Notes: generated by a model not told the origin, from the letters alone. 64,000 bases of DNA from Bacillus sp. Marseille-Q1617 (GCF_903645295.1 NZ_CAHJXM010000001.1:1861501-1925500), one strand, 5' to 3'. Numbered from the stretch's first letter, positions 18,171 through 29,040 are shown. Numbers and translations are program-made.

Positions 18171-18846
18171 AACAGGTGTATTGTTCGATGAGTTTCGCAT
18201 ATTCATCCGCAGCAATCAGTGCGCCCTTACTGTTTAAATGGATGACATCGAGTGTAAATCTCAATCCCCTTTTGGCTGAGAGTCGATCGATTTTATTGAT
18301 ATTCTTATAGAAGAGGGCGTCTTTCATGATACTGAGAACTCTGGTATTGATAAAGTCACTGCTTGAACCGCCAGAAAAATGTTCTTTGAATACTTCATGC
18401 ATATTGAGTAAGTCAACAGAAGTGTGTTTGCTCGTAATAATCTGAATGACAAAAGACAGCTCGTGTAATTCCCTGTTGTGTTCATTCTCGGTTTGTTCAC
18501 CGATCAATGCCGGGGTAACAGCAATCACCCGTTCGGAATGGAGGGAAAGAAGGGATATAAGTTTTTCAAACAACTCCCTGAATTCCTCATGATCACTGAC
18601 AGGCGTCTTAGCTTGAACTTTCAATAGTTTGGAATAAACATCATTAACACCGATCCATAAAAAAGAGAGGTCATAGTCAGAGGTAACTGGCTCTTTCACC
18701 AATCGTGCATATAAACTTTTGAGGGTTTCACCCGGTTTACCCTGGTTATCAAAATCGTCCTGGGGAAATCTTTCTTTCAATAGCTTGACAAATGATACGC
18801 CGGGTCTGCCTTCAGTCAAGCTATCACCAAACAATCCTATTTTCAT
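18169..18846 (-). CDS. SGNH/GDSL-family hydrolase
   Basis: A 225-residue soluble protein with the SGNH blocks: Ser in FGDSLTEG (residue about 8), Gly in NQGKPGETL, Asn in GVNDVY, and the Asp/His pair in DVIHLNSKG near the C-terminus. Members are esterases, lipases or acetyl-carbohydrate esterases; no signal peptide is present, so it acts in the cytoplasm. ATG 18846 follows AAAGGGGG; the longer frame from 18876 lacks an SD. Monocistronic. Confidence 0.85.
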   Translation of the reverse strand: MKIGLFGDSLTEGRPGVSFVKLLKERFPQDDFDNQGKPGETLKSLYARLVKEPVTSDYDLSFLWIGVNDVYSKLLKVQAKTPVSDHEEFRELFEKLISLLSLHSERVIAVTPALIGEQTENEHNRELHELSFVIQIITSKHTSVDLLNMHEVFKEHFSGGSSSDFINTRVLSIMKDALFYKNINKIDRLSAKRGLRFTLDVIHLNSKGALIAADEYAKLIEQYTC

Positions 18847-18934
18847 AAAAAATACCCCCTTTCTAGTAGTATACAATATTTACCTATTGATGGGTGTAAT
18901 ATATACTACTGTTGAAATCTGACAAATCCCAAAA

Positions 18935-18982
18935 GCACTTTAACACGTTAAACAAGCGAGGGACGGGCCTTTGGGCTAGGTC
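18935..18982 (+). repeat. Partial copy of the GGGACGGGC palindromic element
   Basis: Contains CACTTTAACACGTTAAAC followed by GAGGGACGGGCCTTT, the right half of an element found complete at 27317-27362, 33361-33408 and 50627-50670. The left GGCCCGTCC arm is missing, so no terminator hairpin forms. Confidence 0.6.
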
Positions 18983-19010
18983 GTTCAATTGAACTATAGG
19001 GGAGGAAATA

Positions 19011-19061
19011 ATGGTAAACTATTCGTATATACGGAAGAGGAGGTCAAAGGATGTACGATAA
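19011..19061 (+). CDS. Possible 16-residue leader peptide overlapping the esterase start
   Basis: ATG 19011 follows GGGGAGGAAATA and opens a 16-codon frame, MVNYSYIRKRRSKDVR, that contains the downstream SD (AGAGGAGGTC) and ends 11 bases inside the esterase gene in another frame. The arrangement would couple esterase translation to the leader. Expression is unproven. Confidence 0.35.
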   Translation: MVNYSYIRKRRSKDVR

Positions 19062-19821
19062 TTTTGAAGTGAACATTACACCTCTTAAGAGAAAGAGGCA
19101 GGTTCGCGTTTACTTACCTAATACATACAATGAAGATGGGACAATACGCTACCCAGTCTTATACATGCATGACGGACAGAATCTTTATAGGGATGAAGAT
19201 GCAGGGTATGGAATGGCTTGGCGAGTCGGGGATTACCTGGATAAAAGTGATTTGGACCTGATAGTGGTGGGGGTTGACTGTAATGAAGGTTTGAAAAGAT
19301 TAGATGAGTATGGACCGTGGCAAAGCAAGGAAATGACCGATGTATTTTCTTCTGAACGGCAGTCAATAGGAGGAGAAGGAAAGGAATATATCGACTATAT
19401 TGTACATGAATTAAAGCCTATGATCGATGAGAAATACCGGACATTGCCAGATGACACCAGCATGGCTGGCAGTTCAATGGGAGGCCTTATTTCAACGTAT
19501 GCTGCATGCGTGTATCCACATATTTTTAAAAGGGTAGCTTCTATTTCCTCCGCATATTGGTTTAATCAGGTGGAGATTGAAGACCTGATCAAAAAAAGCG
19601 ATTTATCAAAAATTGAAAAATTTTATTTAGATATCGGAACGAAAGAAAATACAGAAAGCATTAATGATCTTACATATATAGACTCAAGCAGGGAAATATA
19701 TCATTTACTTCAGGAAAAGGTTCAGGATTGCCGTTTCCATGTGGTGGAAGGTGCGGTACATAACGAGTTGGCATGGAGGGAACGGTTGCCGCAGATATTT
19801 GGTTATTTATATAAGAGATAG
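19051..19821 (+). CDS. Esterase-D/enterochelin-esterase-like alpha/beta hydrolase
   Basis: A 256-residue protein of the PF00756 esterase type: LYMHDGQNLYRDEDAGYG near the N-terminus and the nucleophile elbow with Ser142 in AGSSMGGL; the catalytic His is probably in VVEGAVHNELAW near the C-terminus. No signal peptide. Substrate is unknown; relatives cleave carboxylic esters or siderophore esters, but no iron genes are adjacent. SD GGAAGAGGAGGTC precedes ATG 19051. It is convergent with a universal stress gene across a shared terminator. Confidence 0.82.
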   Translation: MYDNFEVNITPLKRKRQVRVYLPNTYNEDGTIRYPVLYMHDGQNLYRDEDAGYGMAWRVGDYLDKSDLDLIVVGVDCNEGLKRLDEYGPWQSKEMTDVFSSERQSIGGEGKEYIDYIVHELKPMIDEKYRTLPDDTSMAGSSMGGLISTYAACVYPHIFKRVASISSAYWFNQVEIEDLIKKSDLSKIEKFYLDIGTKENTESINDLTYIDSSREIYHLLQEKVQDCRFHVVEGAVHNELAWRERLPQIFGYLYKR

Positions 19822-19876
19822 CGCAAAAATTATATTAAAAACGTATATAGATGACCTCTTGCTATCATATATACAG

Positions 19877-19912
19877 AAAAAGCTTGAGGAGTGGAAGCCT
19901 CAAGCTTTTTCT
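19877..19912. terminator. Bidirectional terminator
   Basis: AAAAAGCTTGAGG / CCTCAAGCTTTTT hairpin between convergent esterase and usp genes; A/T tracts flank it on both sides. Confidence 0.88.
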
Positions 19913-20327
19913 ATTTCACGATCATGACCGGACATTTTGCCCGTTTAGCCACCTTATGGCTGACACTTCCCAGTACCATTTCCTGAAAAGTATTGAGGCC
20001 GCGGCTTCCGATTACCAGCGCATCATAAGCATGCTTGTTTGCATATTCAACAATGGCAGGGCCGGGTTCTCCATGTAAAATAATCGTTTCGTATTTTACT
20101 TCAGCATGTTTCGCTTTTTGTTCAATCAATTGAAGTTTAAATTTTCTTTTATCTGAGGCATCGGTCCCCCAGTGCTGAAGGACATCATCTTTTGATTGTT
20201 TGGCGTCAATCACATAAACAATGTTAATTTCCGCACCGGGTTGTAATGAAGCAAGTGTGATTGCTTTATCAGCCGCTCTGATTGAATGCTCAGATCCGTC
20301 TGTGGCAAGCAATATTTTTTTAAACAT
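19911..20327 (-). CDS. Universal stress protein UspA family
   Basis: A 138-residue single-domain Usp protein. It starts with FKKILLATDGSEHS and has the ATP-binding loop GSRGLNTFQEMVLGSVS near the C-terminus (G-x2-G-x9-G-S/T pattern), so it is of the nucleotide-binding type. It modulates stress survival in the cytoplasm. The ATG follows GGGAGGAACT. It is divergent from a SulP transporter gene; usp/sulP pairs are common in bacteria, and some SulP proteins carry Usp domains, suggesting a functional link (inference). Confidence 0.9.
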   Translation of the reverse strand: MFKKILLATDGSEHSIRAADKAITLASLQPGAEINIVYVIDAKQSKDDVLQHWGTDASDKRKFKLQLIEQKAKHAEVKYETIILHGEPGPAIVEYANKHAYDALVIGSRGLNTFQEMVLGSVSHKVAKRAKCPVMIVK

Positions 20328-20494
20328 AGAAGTTCCTCCCCTCGAATGATTGAACTTTCTGAATATATTCTATTTTACACCAGTCTTCACATAAAAAAAT
20401 GTAACTTTTTTTACATTTATACAACTCGGCAGAAAACATAAGAAAAACGGTATAATCAAAAGATAATTCTTACTGGTTACGCTTTCATTGGTGG

Positions 20495-20523
20495 TTCACA
20501 AAAACAATTATCCATTATATAAT
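20495..20523 (+). promoter_or_regulatory. Sigma-A promoter of sulP
   Basis: TTCACA (20495-20500), a 17-base spacer and TATAAT (20518-20523). It gives a leader of about 65 bases containing the hairpin at 20546-20568. Confidence 0.7.
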
Positions 20524-20545
20524 GTGCCTTGTGTAAAACGGCCCC

Positions 20546-20568
20546 GACTTTCATGAGAGTTGAAAGTC
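20546..20568 (+). promoter_or_regulatory. Perfect hairpin in sulP leader
   Basis: GACTTTCA / TGAAAGTC, eight pairs around a seven-base loop, between the promoter and the SD. It lacks a T run, so it is not a terminator as written; it could stabilise the mRNA 5' end or bind a regulator. Confidence 0.45.
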
Positions 20569-20595
20569 ACGACAAAAAAATAAAAGAGGTGCATT

Positions 20596-22077
20596 ATGAA
20601 TTTATCTTCAAAAATTAAATATGAATGGTTTGGAAACATCCGCGCAGACATTCTTGCAGGGATGGTCGTAGCGATGGCATTGATTCCCGAAGCAATTGCA
20701 TTTTCGATCATTGCCGGAGTAGATCCGATGGTCGGGTTGTACGCATCATTCTGTATCGCAGTGGTCATAGCATTTGTCGGTGGACGTCCGGGCATGATTT
20801 CTGCAGCGACGGGTGCAACGGCTTTATTGATGACTACTTTAGTGGCCGAGCACGGATTAAAGTATTTGCTTGCTGCTACTATCCTGACAGGCGTGATTCA
20901 GATTATTATGGGTGTCCTAAAACTAGGCCGCTTAATGAAATTTGTTCCACGTTCTGTCATGATAGGATTCGTTAACGCATTGGCAATCTTGATTTTCACA
21001 GCCCAATTGCCGCATTTTGTTGGAGAAGAGTGGATGATGTACGTGATGGTGGCTGCGGCTCTGGCCATTATCTATATTCTCCCGCGTTTTACGAAGGCCG
21101 TACCTTCACCGCTAGTAGCAATTATTGCTGTATCGATTTTTTCTGTTATGGCAGGTACAGGTGTTAGGACAGTTGGGGATATGGGTGAATTAACTCAAAC
21201 ACTGCCTATTTTCTTGATTCCTGATATTCCATTTACGTTTGAGACGCTTCAAATCATTTTTCCTTATTCATTATCGATTGCCATTGTCGGTTTGGTTGAA
21301 TCATTGCTGACTGCTTCGATTGTAGATGATATGACGGATACATCAAGTGATAAGAATAAAGAAGCAAAGGGACAAGGAATGGCCAACATTGTTTCAGGAT
21401 TCTTCGGCGGTATGGCTGGATGTGCAATGATTGGACAATCAGTCATCAATGTTAAATCCGGCGGCCGGGGCAGACTATCCGCGTTTGTGGCCGGAACATT
21501 CTTAATGATCCTGATTCTGCTCTTGAATGATTTCTTAGTTCAAATTCCGATGGCGGCACTCGTAGGGGTCATGATCATGGTCTCGATTGGTACATTTGAT
21601 TGGGGCTCTGTCATGAATCTTCACAAAACGCCAATCACGGATACCATTGTGATGCTCGCTACCGTTATTACAGTGTTATTCACACATGACTTATCGAAAG
21701 GCGTCCTCGTAGGAATCATTTTAAGTGCCGTATTCTTCGCTTCCAAGATTTCAAAAGTGAAGGTTACCACTTTGGCATCGGAGCAAACCCATAAGAAAGT
21801 ATACCGGGTGTCCGGACAACTATTCTTTGCATCCGTTACAGATTTCGTTGAAAGCTTTGATTTCACGGAAGATGTGAAGGAAGTGACATTGGATCTGACG
21901 AATACTCATTTATGGGATGATTCAGCCGTTGGGGCGATTGATAAGATTGTGCTGAAATACCATCACAACGGGGTTAAGGTAAACTTGGCAGGACTTAATG
22001 CCGAAAGTAATAAATTAATGGATAAACTGGCTGTTCACAATAAGCCGGGTGGCCTTGATAAGGTTGTTAATCATTAA
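20596..22077 (+). CDS. SulP family anion transporter with STAS domain
   Basis: A 493-residue transporter with 10-14 membrane helices (residues about 15-385; opening [23 protein letters not shown]) and a C-terminal STAS domain (about 395-490; [33 protein letters not shown]). SulP proteins move sulfate, bicarbonate or other anions; the B. subtilis relative is YbaR. The anion cannot be assigned here, but no sulfate-assimilation genes are nearby. SD AGAGGTG precedes the ATG. Confidence 0.9.
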   Translation: MNLSSKIKYEWFGNIRADILAGMVVAMALIPEAIAFSIIAGVDPMVGLYASFCIAVVIAFVGGRPGMISAATGATALLMTTLVAEHGLKYLLAATILTGVIQIIMGVLKLGRLMKFVPRSVMIGFVNALAILIFTAQLPHFVGEEWMMYVMVAAALAIIYILPRFTKAVPSPLVAIIAVSIFSVMAGTGVRTVGDMGELTQTLPIFLIPDIPFTFETLQIIFPYSLSIAIVGLVESLLTASIVDDMTDTSSDKNKEAKGQGMANIVSGFFGGMAGCAMIGQSVINVKSGGRGRLSAFVAGTFLMILILLLNDFLVQIPMAALVGVMIMVSIGTFDWGSVMNLHKTPITDTIVMLATVITVLFTHDLSKGVLVGIILSAVFFASKISKVKVTTLASEQTHKKVYRVSGQLFFASVTDFVESFDFTEDVKEVTLDLTNTHLWDDSAVGAIDKIVLKYHHNGVKVNLAGLNAESNKLMDKLAVHNKPGGLDKVVNH

Positions 22078-22087
22078 TAGATCGAAA

Positions 22088-22121
22088 AACCAGCAGAGAA
22101 CATTCTCTGCTGGTTTTTTTA
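22088..22121. terminator. Terminator between sulP and M4 protease genes
   Basis: ACCAGCAGAGAA / TTCTCTGCTGGT hairpin with a T run; it serves sulP and perhaps the convergent protease gene. Confidence 0.88.
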
Positions 22122-22124
22122 AGA

Positions 22125-23771
<1,647 letters not shown>

Positions 23772-23999
23772 TTATTTCTAAAAATTCTGTCAATAAAATG
23801 TTAACATCACAATATATATTTTGGTATTGGGAAAAACCAGGACTATATTAGTAGATAGAATTGAGCATTATTAAGGTGATTGAGGAAAATTTTCATGAAA
23901 TAGACGATTTAGAGTGAAAAAATGTAAAAGATAATGATGTATCACGATTCCGAACACCTGCGTTTACATAATGATTCCTGGGAAGTCATTAAATAAGTT

Positions 24000-24036
24000 A
24001 AAATCCCTCTATGCCGAGACGACATAGAGGGATTCG
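24000..24036 (-). terminator. Terminator of S8 protease gene
   Basis: AATCCCTCTATG / CATAGAGGGATT hairpin followed on the minus strand by TTTTAAC; it lies just after the subtilisin stop. Confidence 0.75.
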
Positions 24037-24052
24037 TTTGTTGTTAAATAGA

Positions 24053-25267
24053 TTAGTATCTTACAGCATCATAAGAATTGATTCGTCCATGTTCGAAGTA
24101 GTAACCGGTGCCGCTGATCGGATCTGCAGTCTGTTCAATTGCCTGACGGATTTGAACATTGTTTCGACCCTGGGAGGCAAGAAGTCCGGCAAGACCGGCA
24201 ACATGTGGAGAAGCCATTGATGTACCTGACATATAGGAATATCCGTTATTAGGTACTGTGGCAGCTATGTCGACACCAGGTGCTGTTACATCCACCCATG
24301 ATCCGTAATTCGAGAAAGAAGCCTTACGGTCATTACTGTCTACAGCTCCGACTGCGATCACGTTTGCATAAGATGCTGGTTCAAAGGTAGTTGATACTCC
24401 ATCGTTTCCTGCTGCAGCGATAACGACGCTTCCTTTATTCCATGCATAGTTAACGGCATTTTCCAAAGTAGTGGTAGAGCAGTCACAGCCTAAAGAAAGG
24501 TTGATGACTTCTGCACCTTGATCCGCAGCATAACGGATACCATCGGCGATGTCCGCTAATGAACCGCTTCCGTTTGCATCTAATACACGAACGGCAAGGA
24601 TTCTAGTATTAGGCGCCATTCCTGCAATACCTGTGCCATTATTCGTTTCTGCAGCGGCTGTACCTGCAACATGCGTACCATGACCATTCAGATCCATTGG
24701 GTAGTAATCATTGTCGACGAAATCATAGCCGCGGATGGTCTTGCCGTCCAGGTCAGGGTGGTTATAATCTACGCCTGTATCAAGAACTGCGATTTCCTGT
24801 CCGCTGCTGCCGCGGGTGTAATCCCATGCGTAATTAGTGTAGGTGTTTTGAGGACCGTATTGATAGCCTTGATAATAAGTATCATTTGGTGTCCATGTGC
24901 CGGCAAGTTTGTAGTTAGGCTCCGCGTATTCAACGTTCGGGTTGTTGTTCAACGCTTTAACAACGGCTTCTACATTCCCTACCTTAAGGACTTTGAAAGG
25001 TGATTCAACTGCATCTGTGTCTTCAACCTCAGTGGCCTTTACGCCTTTAAGCGCATTTCCTTTTGTTGATGCTGTAGCAGAATCTTTAAACTTTACAATC
25101 ACTTCACCTTTTACATACTCATTTTGCTCAAGGCTTTTGTTTGCGGATGTATTTTTTGATGAGATTTCCAAAGAGGTGGAATCCTTCGCGAAAGCACTTC
25201 CCCCAAAGCTTGGAAAGATCGCGAGTGATGCAGCTAATGATAATGCGGCTATTTTCTTGAACTTCAT
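24053..25267 (-). CDS. Secreted subtilisin-like serine protease (S8)
   Basis: A 404-residue preproprotein. Signal peptide KFKKIAALSLAASLAIF ending near GSAFA; I9-type propeptide containing YVKGEVIVKFKD and NVEAVVKALNNNPNVEYAEPNY. The catalytic domain has Asp in AVLDTGVDYNHPDL, His in NGHGTHVAGT, oxyanion Asn in AAAGNDG and Ser in SGTSMASPHVAGL; it is thermitase-like. A CDC motif (LGCDCSTTT) could hold a disulfide or vicinal cysteines, unusual for this family. ATG 25267 follows CGGAGGAAT; the 18-residue extension upstream is not a signal peptide. Confidence 0.94.
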   Translation of the reverse strand: MKFKKIAALSLAASLAIFPSFGGSAFAKDSTSLEISSKNTSANKSLEQNEYVKGEVIVKFKDSATASTKGNALKGVKATEVEDTDAVESPFKVLKVGNVEAVVKALNNNPNVEYAEPNYKLAGTWTPNDTYYQGYQYGPQNTYTNYAWDYTRGSSGQEIAVLDTGVDYNHPDLDGKTIRGYDFVDNDYYPMDLNGHGTHVAGTAAAETNNGTGIAGMAPNTRILAVRVLDANGSGSLADIADGIRYAADQGAEVINLSLGCDCSTTTLENAVNYAWNKGSVVIAAAGNDGVSTTFEPASYANVIAVGAVDSNDRKASFSNYGSWVDVTAPGVDIAATVPNNGYSYMSGTSMASPHVAGLAGLLASQGRNNVQIRQAIEQTADPISGTGYYFEHGRINSYDAVRY

Positions 25268-25710
25268 AAATGTATTCCTCCGTTTTCTTTTTTTAGAGTG
25301 GGGCCGACTACATAACGACAAATTTCTGATAATGATCCGAATTCCGATTTCCCTTCCGATTTCCTCCTTTCAAAGAGCACTGGAGACGCTGTTGAAGAAT
25401 GATCCTTGTATGTAGTGCATCTCGCTAAATAGGATTCTAGCAAACTATCTAAAAATAAAGAATACCCACGGAGTCAGGGTAATTGGTTATAAAAGGAAAA
25501 TGAACGGTCAAAAATTAAAATTTTTCCTCTTTTCATGAAAAGTTTCCTTGAAACCGCTGTCACAACATCATTACGTATAGGAAATCAGTCACGTCTTTTC
25601 TCAACACGGTTTTTAAAAATTTTTTCTATGACAAATTTCATCAAAAGATTATATGGAGAATCATGACAACTAAGTGGTAAAATGACAATTATGGAGAGGG
25701 GGAAGAGGAA
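25268..25710. other. Divergent intergenic region
   Basis: About 440 bp between the divergent S8 protease and S51 peptidase genes. It must hold both promoters, but I see no consensus sigma-A pair or known RNA with confidence. The sequence is AT-rich with no supported ORF. Confidence 0.4.
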
Positions 25711-26385
25711 ATGGGCACTATTGTAATTTCAGGGGGAGGAAATGAACAACAGACAGAGGACATTGATCGTCATTTTGTCTCCTTATTAAATCGGGCCCGG
25801 CCGCTCTTATATATTCCGGTTGCAATGGAACCGTCTTCCGTTTCATACGAGGCATGCTGTGAATGGATAAAGGGGGTCTTCAGCCCTCTTGGAATAAAAC
25901 GAATAGTTATGTGGACAGATTTAGAAGATAAGAGCTTAGTAGAGTTAATGGACTTTTTTGCTGTTTATATTGGCGGCGGGAATACATTTCGACTTTTGAA
26001 AATACTGAAAGACACACATTTCTCAAAATTGATAAGGGAATATTTGAAGACTGGTGGGACTGTTTATGGAGGCAGTGCCGGCGGGATTGTTTTAGGAAGC
26101 CATATAATGACTTGTGCACTTAATGATGAAAATAAAGAACACTTAGAGAATAATGAAGGTCTGGGCTTATTGGACCGCTATGCCATTCTATGTCACTATG
26201 AGAAAGGGCAGCAGACATTCATACGTTCTTTTATAAATAATTTTCAACTTCCTGTCATTGCGCTCTCAGAGGAGACGGGACTATGCATCAAAGGGTGTGA
26301 AATACAAGTGATTGGTAACAAGAATGCAGTGGTATTTGACGATGATGGGAATAGAGAAGTTGAAATTGGGGCTCTGTTGAAATGA
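25711..26385 (+). CDS. S51 peptidase (peptidase E-like)
   Basis: A 224-residue cytosolic protein with the class I glutamine-amidotransferase-like fold of peptidase E: MGTIVISGGGN, YIGGGNTFRLL and the nucleophile elbow YGGSAGGIVLG with Ser122. Peptidase E-type enzymes cleave dipeptides starting with Asp; cyanophycinase is a relative. The B. subtilis YgaJ group is similar. SD GAGAGGGGGAAGAGG precedes the ATG. Two or three small membrane-protein genes follow on the same strand. Confidence 0.85.
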   Translation: MGTIVISGGGNEQQTEDIDRHFVSLLNRARPLLYIPVAMEPSSVSYEACCEWIKGVFSPLGIKRIVMWTDLEDKSLVELMDFFAVYIGGGNTFRLLKILKDTHFSKLIREYLKTGGTVYGGSAGGIVLGSHIMTCALNDENKEHLENNEGLGLLDRYAILCHYEKGQQTFIRSFINNFQLPVIALSEETGLCIKGCEIQVIGNKNAVVFDDDGNREVEIGALLK

Positions 26386-26477
26386 AAAGTCGCTGAAAAT
26401 GAAAGAACCTTTTATTCTGAAATCATTTGAAAGCCCTAAAAAAACTGAAGGCAGCAAAGAGAAGATAGGTGAAATGA

Positions 26478-26822
26478 ATGAATTTAAAACTCCTGATTTT
26501 TCCAGCGTTTGGAATATTGATCATGCTGGGCATTTTTGTAAGAAATGATGCGCGCACATTACATATTGAACAGTCCGATTTACCTGTCAACAGAACACTT
26601 GCGGTTGATATTTCCCAACGATACCTTGCCGGCTGGTGGAAACCGTCATCAAAACTCGATGCGACACCATATGAAGCGACCGAGGTGTACCAAATGAGTG
26701 ACGAAGTAATCGTTGAAATATTGGATGAAAGAGATCCTTCGGCTTGCAAAGGATATGAAATCATCATTAATAAAAATAACGGAAGTGTGACAAGTAAAGA
26801 GGAAATCAATTATTGCAGGTAG
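26478..26822 (+). CDS. Membrane-anchored protein of unknown function
   Basis: A 114-residue protein with one N-terminal hydrophobic segment (LKLLIFPAFGILIMLGIFV) and a polar extracytoplasmic part with two Cys (SACKGYE, NYCR-end) that could form a disulfide. I do not recognise the family. ATG 26478 lies after AGATAGGTGA. It sits 92 bp after the S51 gene and 26 bp before the next small gene, perhaps as one operon. Confidence 0.6.
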   Translation: MNLKLLIFPAFGILIMLGIFVRNDARTLHIEQSDLPVNRTLAVDISQRYLAGWWKPSSKLDATPYEATEVYQMSDEVIVEILDERDPSACKGYEIIINKNNGSVTSKEEINYCR

Positions 26823-26848
26823 GTTGATGGAAGGTTGATTGATACATA

Positions 26849-27103
26849 ATGAATAAAATATTATTTTTTTTTAGCTGTTTAATTGCAGTTGGAGGGATTG
26901 CGATTTTGTTTCTCACAGGTCTTCTTAATACTGTCATGCCTAAGATAGGCAAAGCAGCTTTCCAGGCAGCTATGGCTGGAAGTTATTCCGCTGATGACTA
27001 TGTAATGGACTTTACATTCATCAATTCTTCTGCAGTCTTTTTGATTGTAGGTGGAGTATATAGTGCATATTTAATGTACAAAAAGGGAATGTTGGAGAAA
27101 TGA
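26849..27103 (+). CDS. Small two-helix membrane protein
   Basis: An 84-residue protein with two hydrophobic helices (ILFFFSCLIAVGGIAILFL and SAVFLIVGGVYSAYLMY) linked by a short polar stretch. No family recognised. The SD is modest (GGAAGGTTG upstream). Probably co-transcribed with its neighbours. Confidence 0.6.
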   Translation: MNKILFFFSCLIAVGGIAILFLTGLLNTVMPKIGKAAFQAAMAGSYSADDYVMDFTFINSSAVFLIVGGVYSAYLMYKKGMLEK

Positions 27104-27129
27104 ACAAGACTTGAAAAGGGGTTAATGAA

Positions 27130-27288
27130 ATGAATGCCATTCAAGATTTCTGCAAGGATTTATTTTTAGATGTACTTGCAGCAATAAAGGGATTTTTATA
27201 TGGCTTTATCGTGATTGGTTTGACGATAGGCATGGTCGGTGTCTTGATTTATTTATTCTTTTATATGAAAAACGTGATCTTGTCCTGA
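27130..27288 (+). CDS. 52-residue single-pass membrane protein
   Basis: ATG 27130 follows AAAAGGGG and opens a 52-codon frame: a polar N-terminus (NAIQDFCKDLF), one long hydrophobic helix (GFLYGFIVIGLTIGMVGVLI continuing to YLFF) and a short basic end. It lies 26 bp after the previous gene and just before a terminator, so it completes the small-protein cluster. Function unknown. Confidence 0.6.
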   Translation: MNAIQDFCKDLFLDVLAAIKGFLYGFIVIGLTIGMVGVLIYLFFYMKNVILS

Positions 27289-27316
27289 TGTCATGAAGTT
27301 TCAGCTTGAAGTTTCA

Positions 27317-27362
27317 AGCCCGTCCCTCACTAAAATAGCGTGATCTAAGGGACGGGCTTTTT
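27317..27362 (+). terminator. Terminator made of the GGGACGGGC palindromic element
   Basis: AAGCCCGTCCCT / AGGGACGGGCTTT arms around an AT-rich loop, then a T run. It ends the small-protein cluster. The same element recurs at 33361-33408 and 50627-50670. Confidence 0.85.
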
Positions 27363-27515
27363 CGATATCATTCGATAAGCTATACAAGGGTGTTCGATTC
27401 AAAGAATAAGTGTTTACAGGGGGAATTTACAAACAAACATTTTTTCTATTACAATGAAATAGTTTTTTACTCACATATAGATATAACTAGCGGAAAAAGG
27501 ATGGGGAGTGCATAA

Positions 27516-28075
27516 ATGAATCACATATTGATTGATGTCCCGAAGAGTATCGAAACAGATAGGCTGCTTTTAAGGATGCCGCTGCCTGGTGACGGCACCG
27601 TCGTGAATGAAGCGATCAAAGCATCATTCACCGAATTGAAGCCTTGGCTTGGTTTCGCTCAAGTCCTGCCTTCAGTAGATGAGACGGAGTCCAACAACCG
27701 GGAAGCGCATGCGAAGTTCTTAACCCGAAAAGCCCTTAGGTATCTTGTTTTTTACAAACAAACCAATCAATTTATCGGATCTACGGGTTTTCATAATATT
27801 GACTGGGATGTACCCAAGTTCGAAATCGGATACTGGATCGATTCCAGAATGGGAGGAAAAGGATATATGAGAGAAGCTGTCGGGCGACTGACAAAACTTG
27901 CTCTGACGGATTTGAAAGGCAGGAGAGTGGAAATCCGCTGTGAAAGTGAAAATATTAAAAGTGAAGGATTCCAGAACAGCTTGGATATGAATTGGAAGGT
28001 ATTTTAAAGAATGAAGACTTATCTGTGGACGGGAAACGACTAACGGATACATGTGTTTATGGGATGGTAAGGTAG
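27516..28075 (+). pseudogene. RimJ/RimL-type GNAT acetyltransferase, frameshifted near its C-terminus
   Basis: The open frame gives a GNAT of the RimJ/RimL type (SIETDRLLLRMPL, FIGSTGFHNIDWDVPKFEIGYW, acetyl-CoA loop GGKGYMREAV) that ends early at residue 163. After IKS (about 27960) the correct family sequence continues two bases out of frame as RIPEQLGYELEGIL and onward, stopping with TAG at 28073-28075. One base lost or two gained near 27957-27966 explains this. The conserved beta-6/7 end is replaced by nonsense, so activity is doubtful. N-terminal acetylation of proteins would be the ancestral role. Confidence 0.85.
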
Positions 28076-28186
28076 ATTGTAAGAATGGTATGATATCAGT
28101 TGCTAGCAATTTGATATCATGATGATAAGTGATGCTATCACATTAAAGGACCCGCTGTTTTGACTTTTCAGCGGGTTTGAAATGGA

Positions 28187-28747
28187 TTATGAATGGCTAT
28201 GATGATTGCCATTCCATTCTTCTGCAAGCATGCTGTATGTTACGATATCCTCGTAATGATCATATAGCCACTGACCGTCCCGGGTTATTCCTTCTCTTAT
28301 GAATCCCAGACGTTCAGGAATGGCGAGACTCTTTACATTGTTAACAGCGCATTGAATATCCACACGATTAAGTTTCATTTTAGTAAAGAGGTAGTTTAAT
28401 AGAGCTGTGATGACAGTGGTGACAATTCCTTTTCCTTGGGCATGCTCTGATAAGAAGTAGCCGATACTTGTTGATTTTGCTTTCCAATCGATGTAATGCA
28501 GTCCGATCATGCCAACTAATTCACCTTCAAAACGTATGCCTGCATCAAACCCATTATTATCAGCATAATTACGGATCCATATGGGGATGATGGGTTCGAA
28601 ATCTCCAGGAGATTGACGCTTATCCACCCATTGGAGCCACCTTCGCAAGTGTTCCCTATTTGTATCGATTAACTCAAATAACTCCTCTTTATGGTGCTGC
28701 TGAAATAATTCTATCGAGATTTCCTCATTGACTGCAAAAGAAAACAT
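28187..28747 (-). CDS. RimJ/RimL-family ribosomal-protein-type GNAT acetyltransferase
   Basis: A 186-residue intact GNAT similar to B. subtilis YdaF and RimL: REHLRRWLQWVD, VGMIGLHYIDWKAKSTSIGYFL, acetyl-CoA loop EHAQGKGIVTTV, and NVKSLAIPERLGFIREG. It is predicted to acetylate protein N-termini or small amines. SD GGGGAGAGG precedes the ATG. It is convergent with the broken GNAT gene, which belongs to the same superfamily but is not a close copy. Confidence 0.85.
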   Translation of the reverse strand: MFSFAVNEEISIELFQQHHKEELFELIDTNREHLRRWLQWVDKRQSPGDFEPIIPIWIRNYADNNGFDAGIRFEGELVGMIGLHYIDWKAKSTSIGYFLSEHAQGKGIVTTVITALLNYLFTKMKLNRVDIQCAVNNVKSLAIPERLGFIREGITRDGQWLYDHYEDIVTYSMLAEEWNGNHHSHS

Positions 28748-28865
28748 TGACCTCTCCCCTTTATGAAATTTAGAAAATTATACCATGAATGCCGGTGAAA
28801 AGAGTTACAGTTTTTAGAGGATTGATTTATAATGAATGAATAGAAATCGAGTAGGAGGTGGTGGC

Positions 28866-28955
28866 ATGGTAAAGGGATTACCAAAGTCTGGAGCGTCTCA
28901 TGCAAAGCCTGTTACTGGGAAGGCGATACTTTGCATGGGGTGGAGAAAAAACTGA
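28866..28955 (+). CDS. Possible 29-residue peptide
   Basis: ATG 28866 lies five bases after AGGAGGTG and opens a 29-codon frame (MVKGLPKSGASHAKPVTGKA then ILCMGWRKN). The peptide is basic with one Cys. The SD is good, but there is no family and it could be a remnant or chance frame. Confidence 0.3.
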   Translation: MVKGLPKSGASHAKPVTGKAILCMGWRKN

Positions 28956-29040
28956 TCGCCCATACATTTTTCGTATATTTCCAATGATGGGTTTTGCACC
29001 TTATTTAGTATTTACCATTAAAAATAAGGGGCTGACCTAA

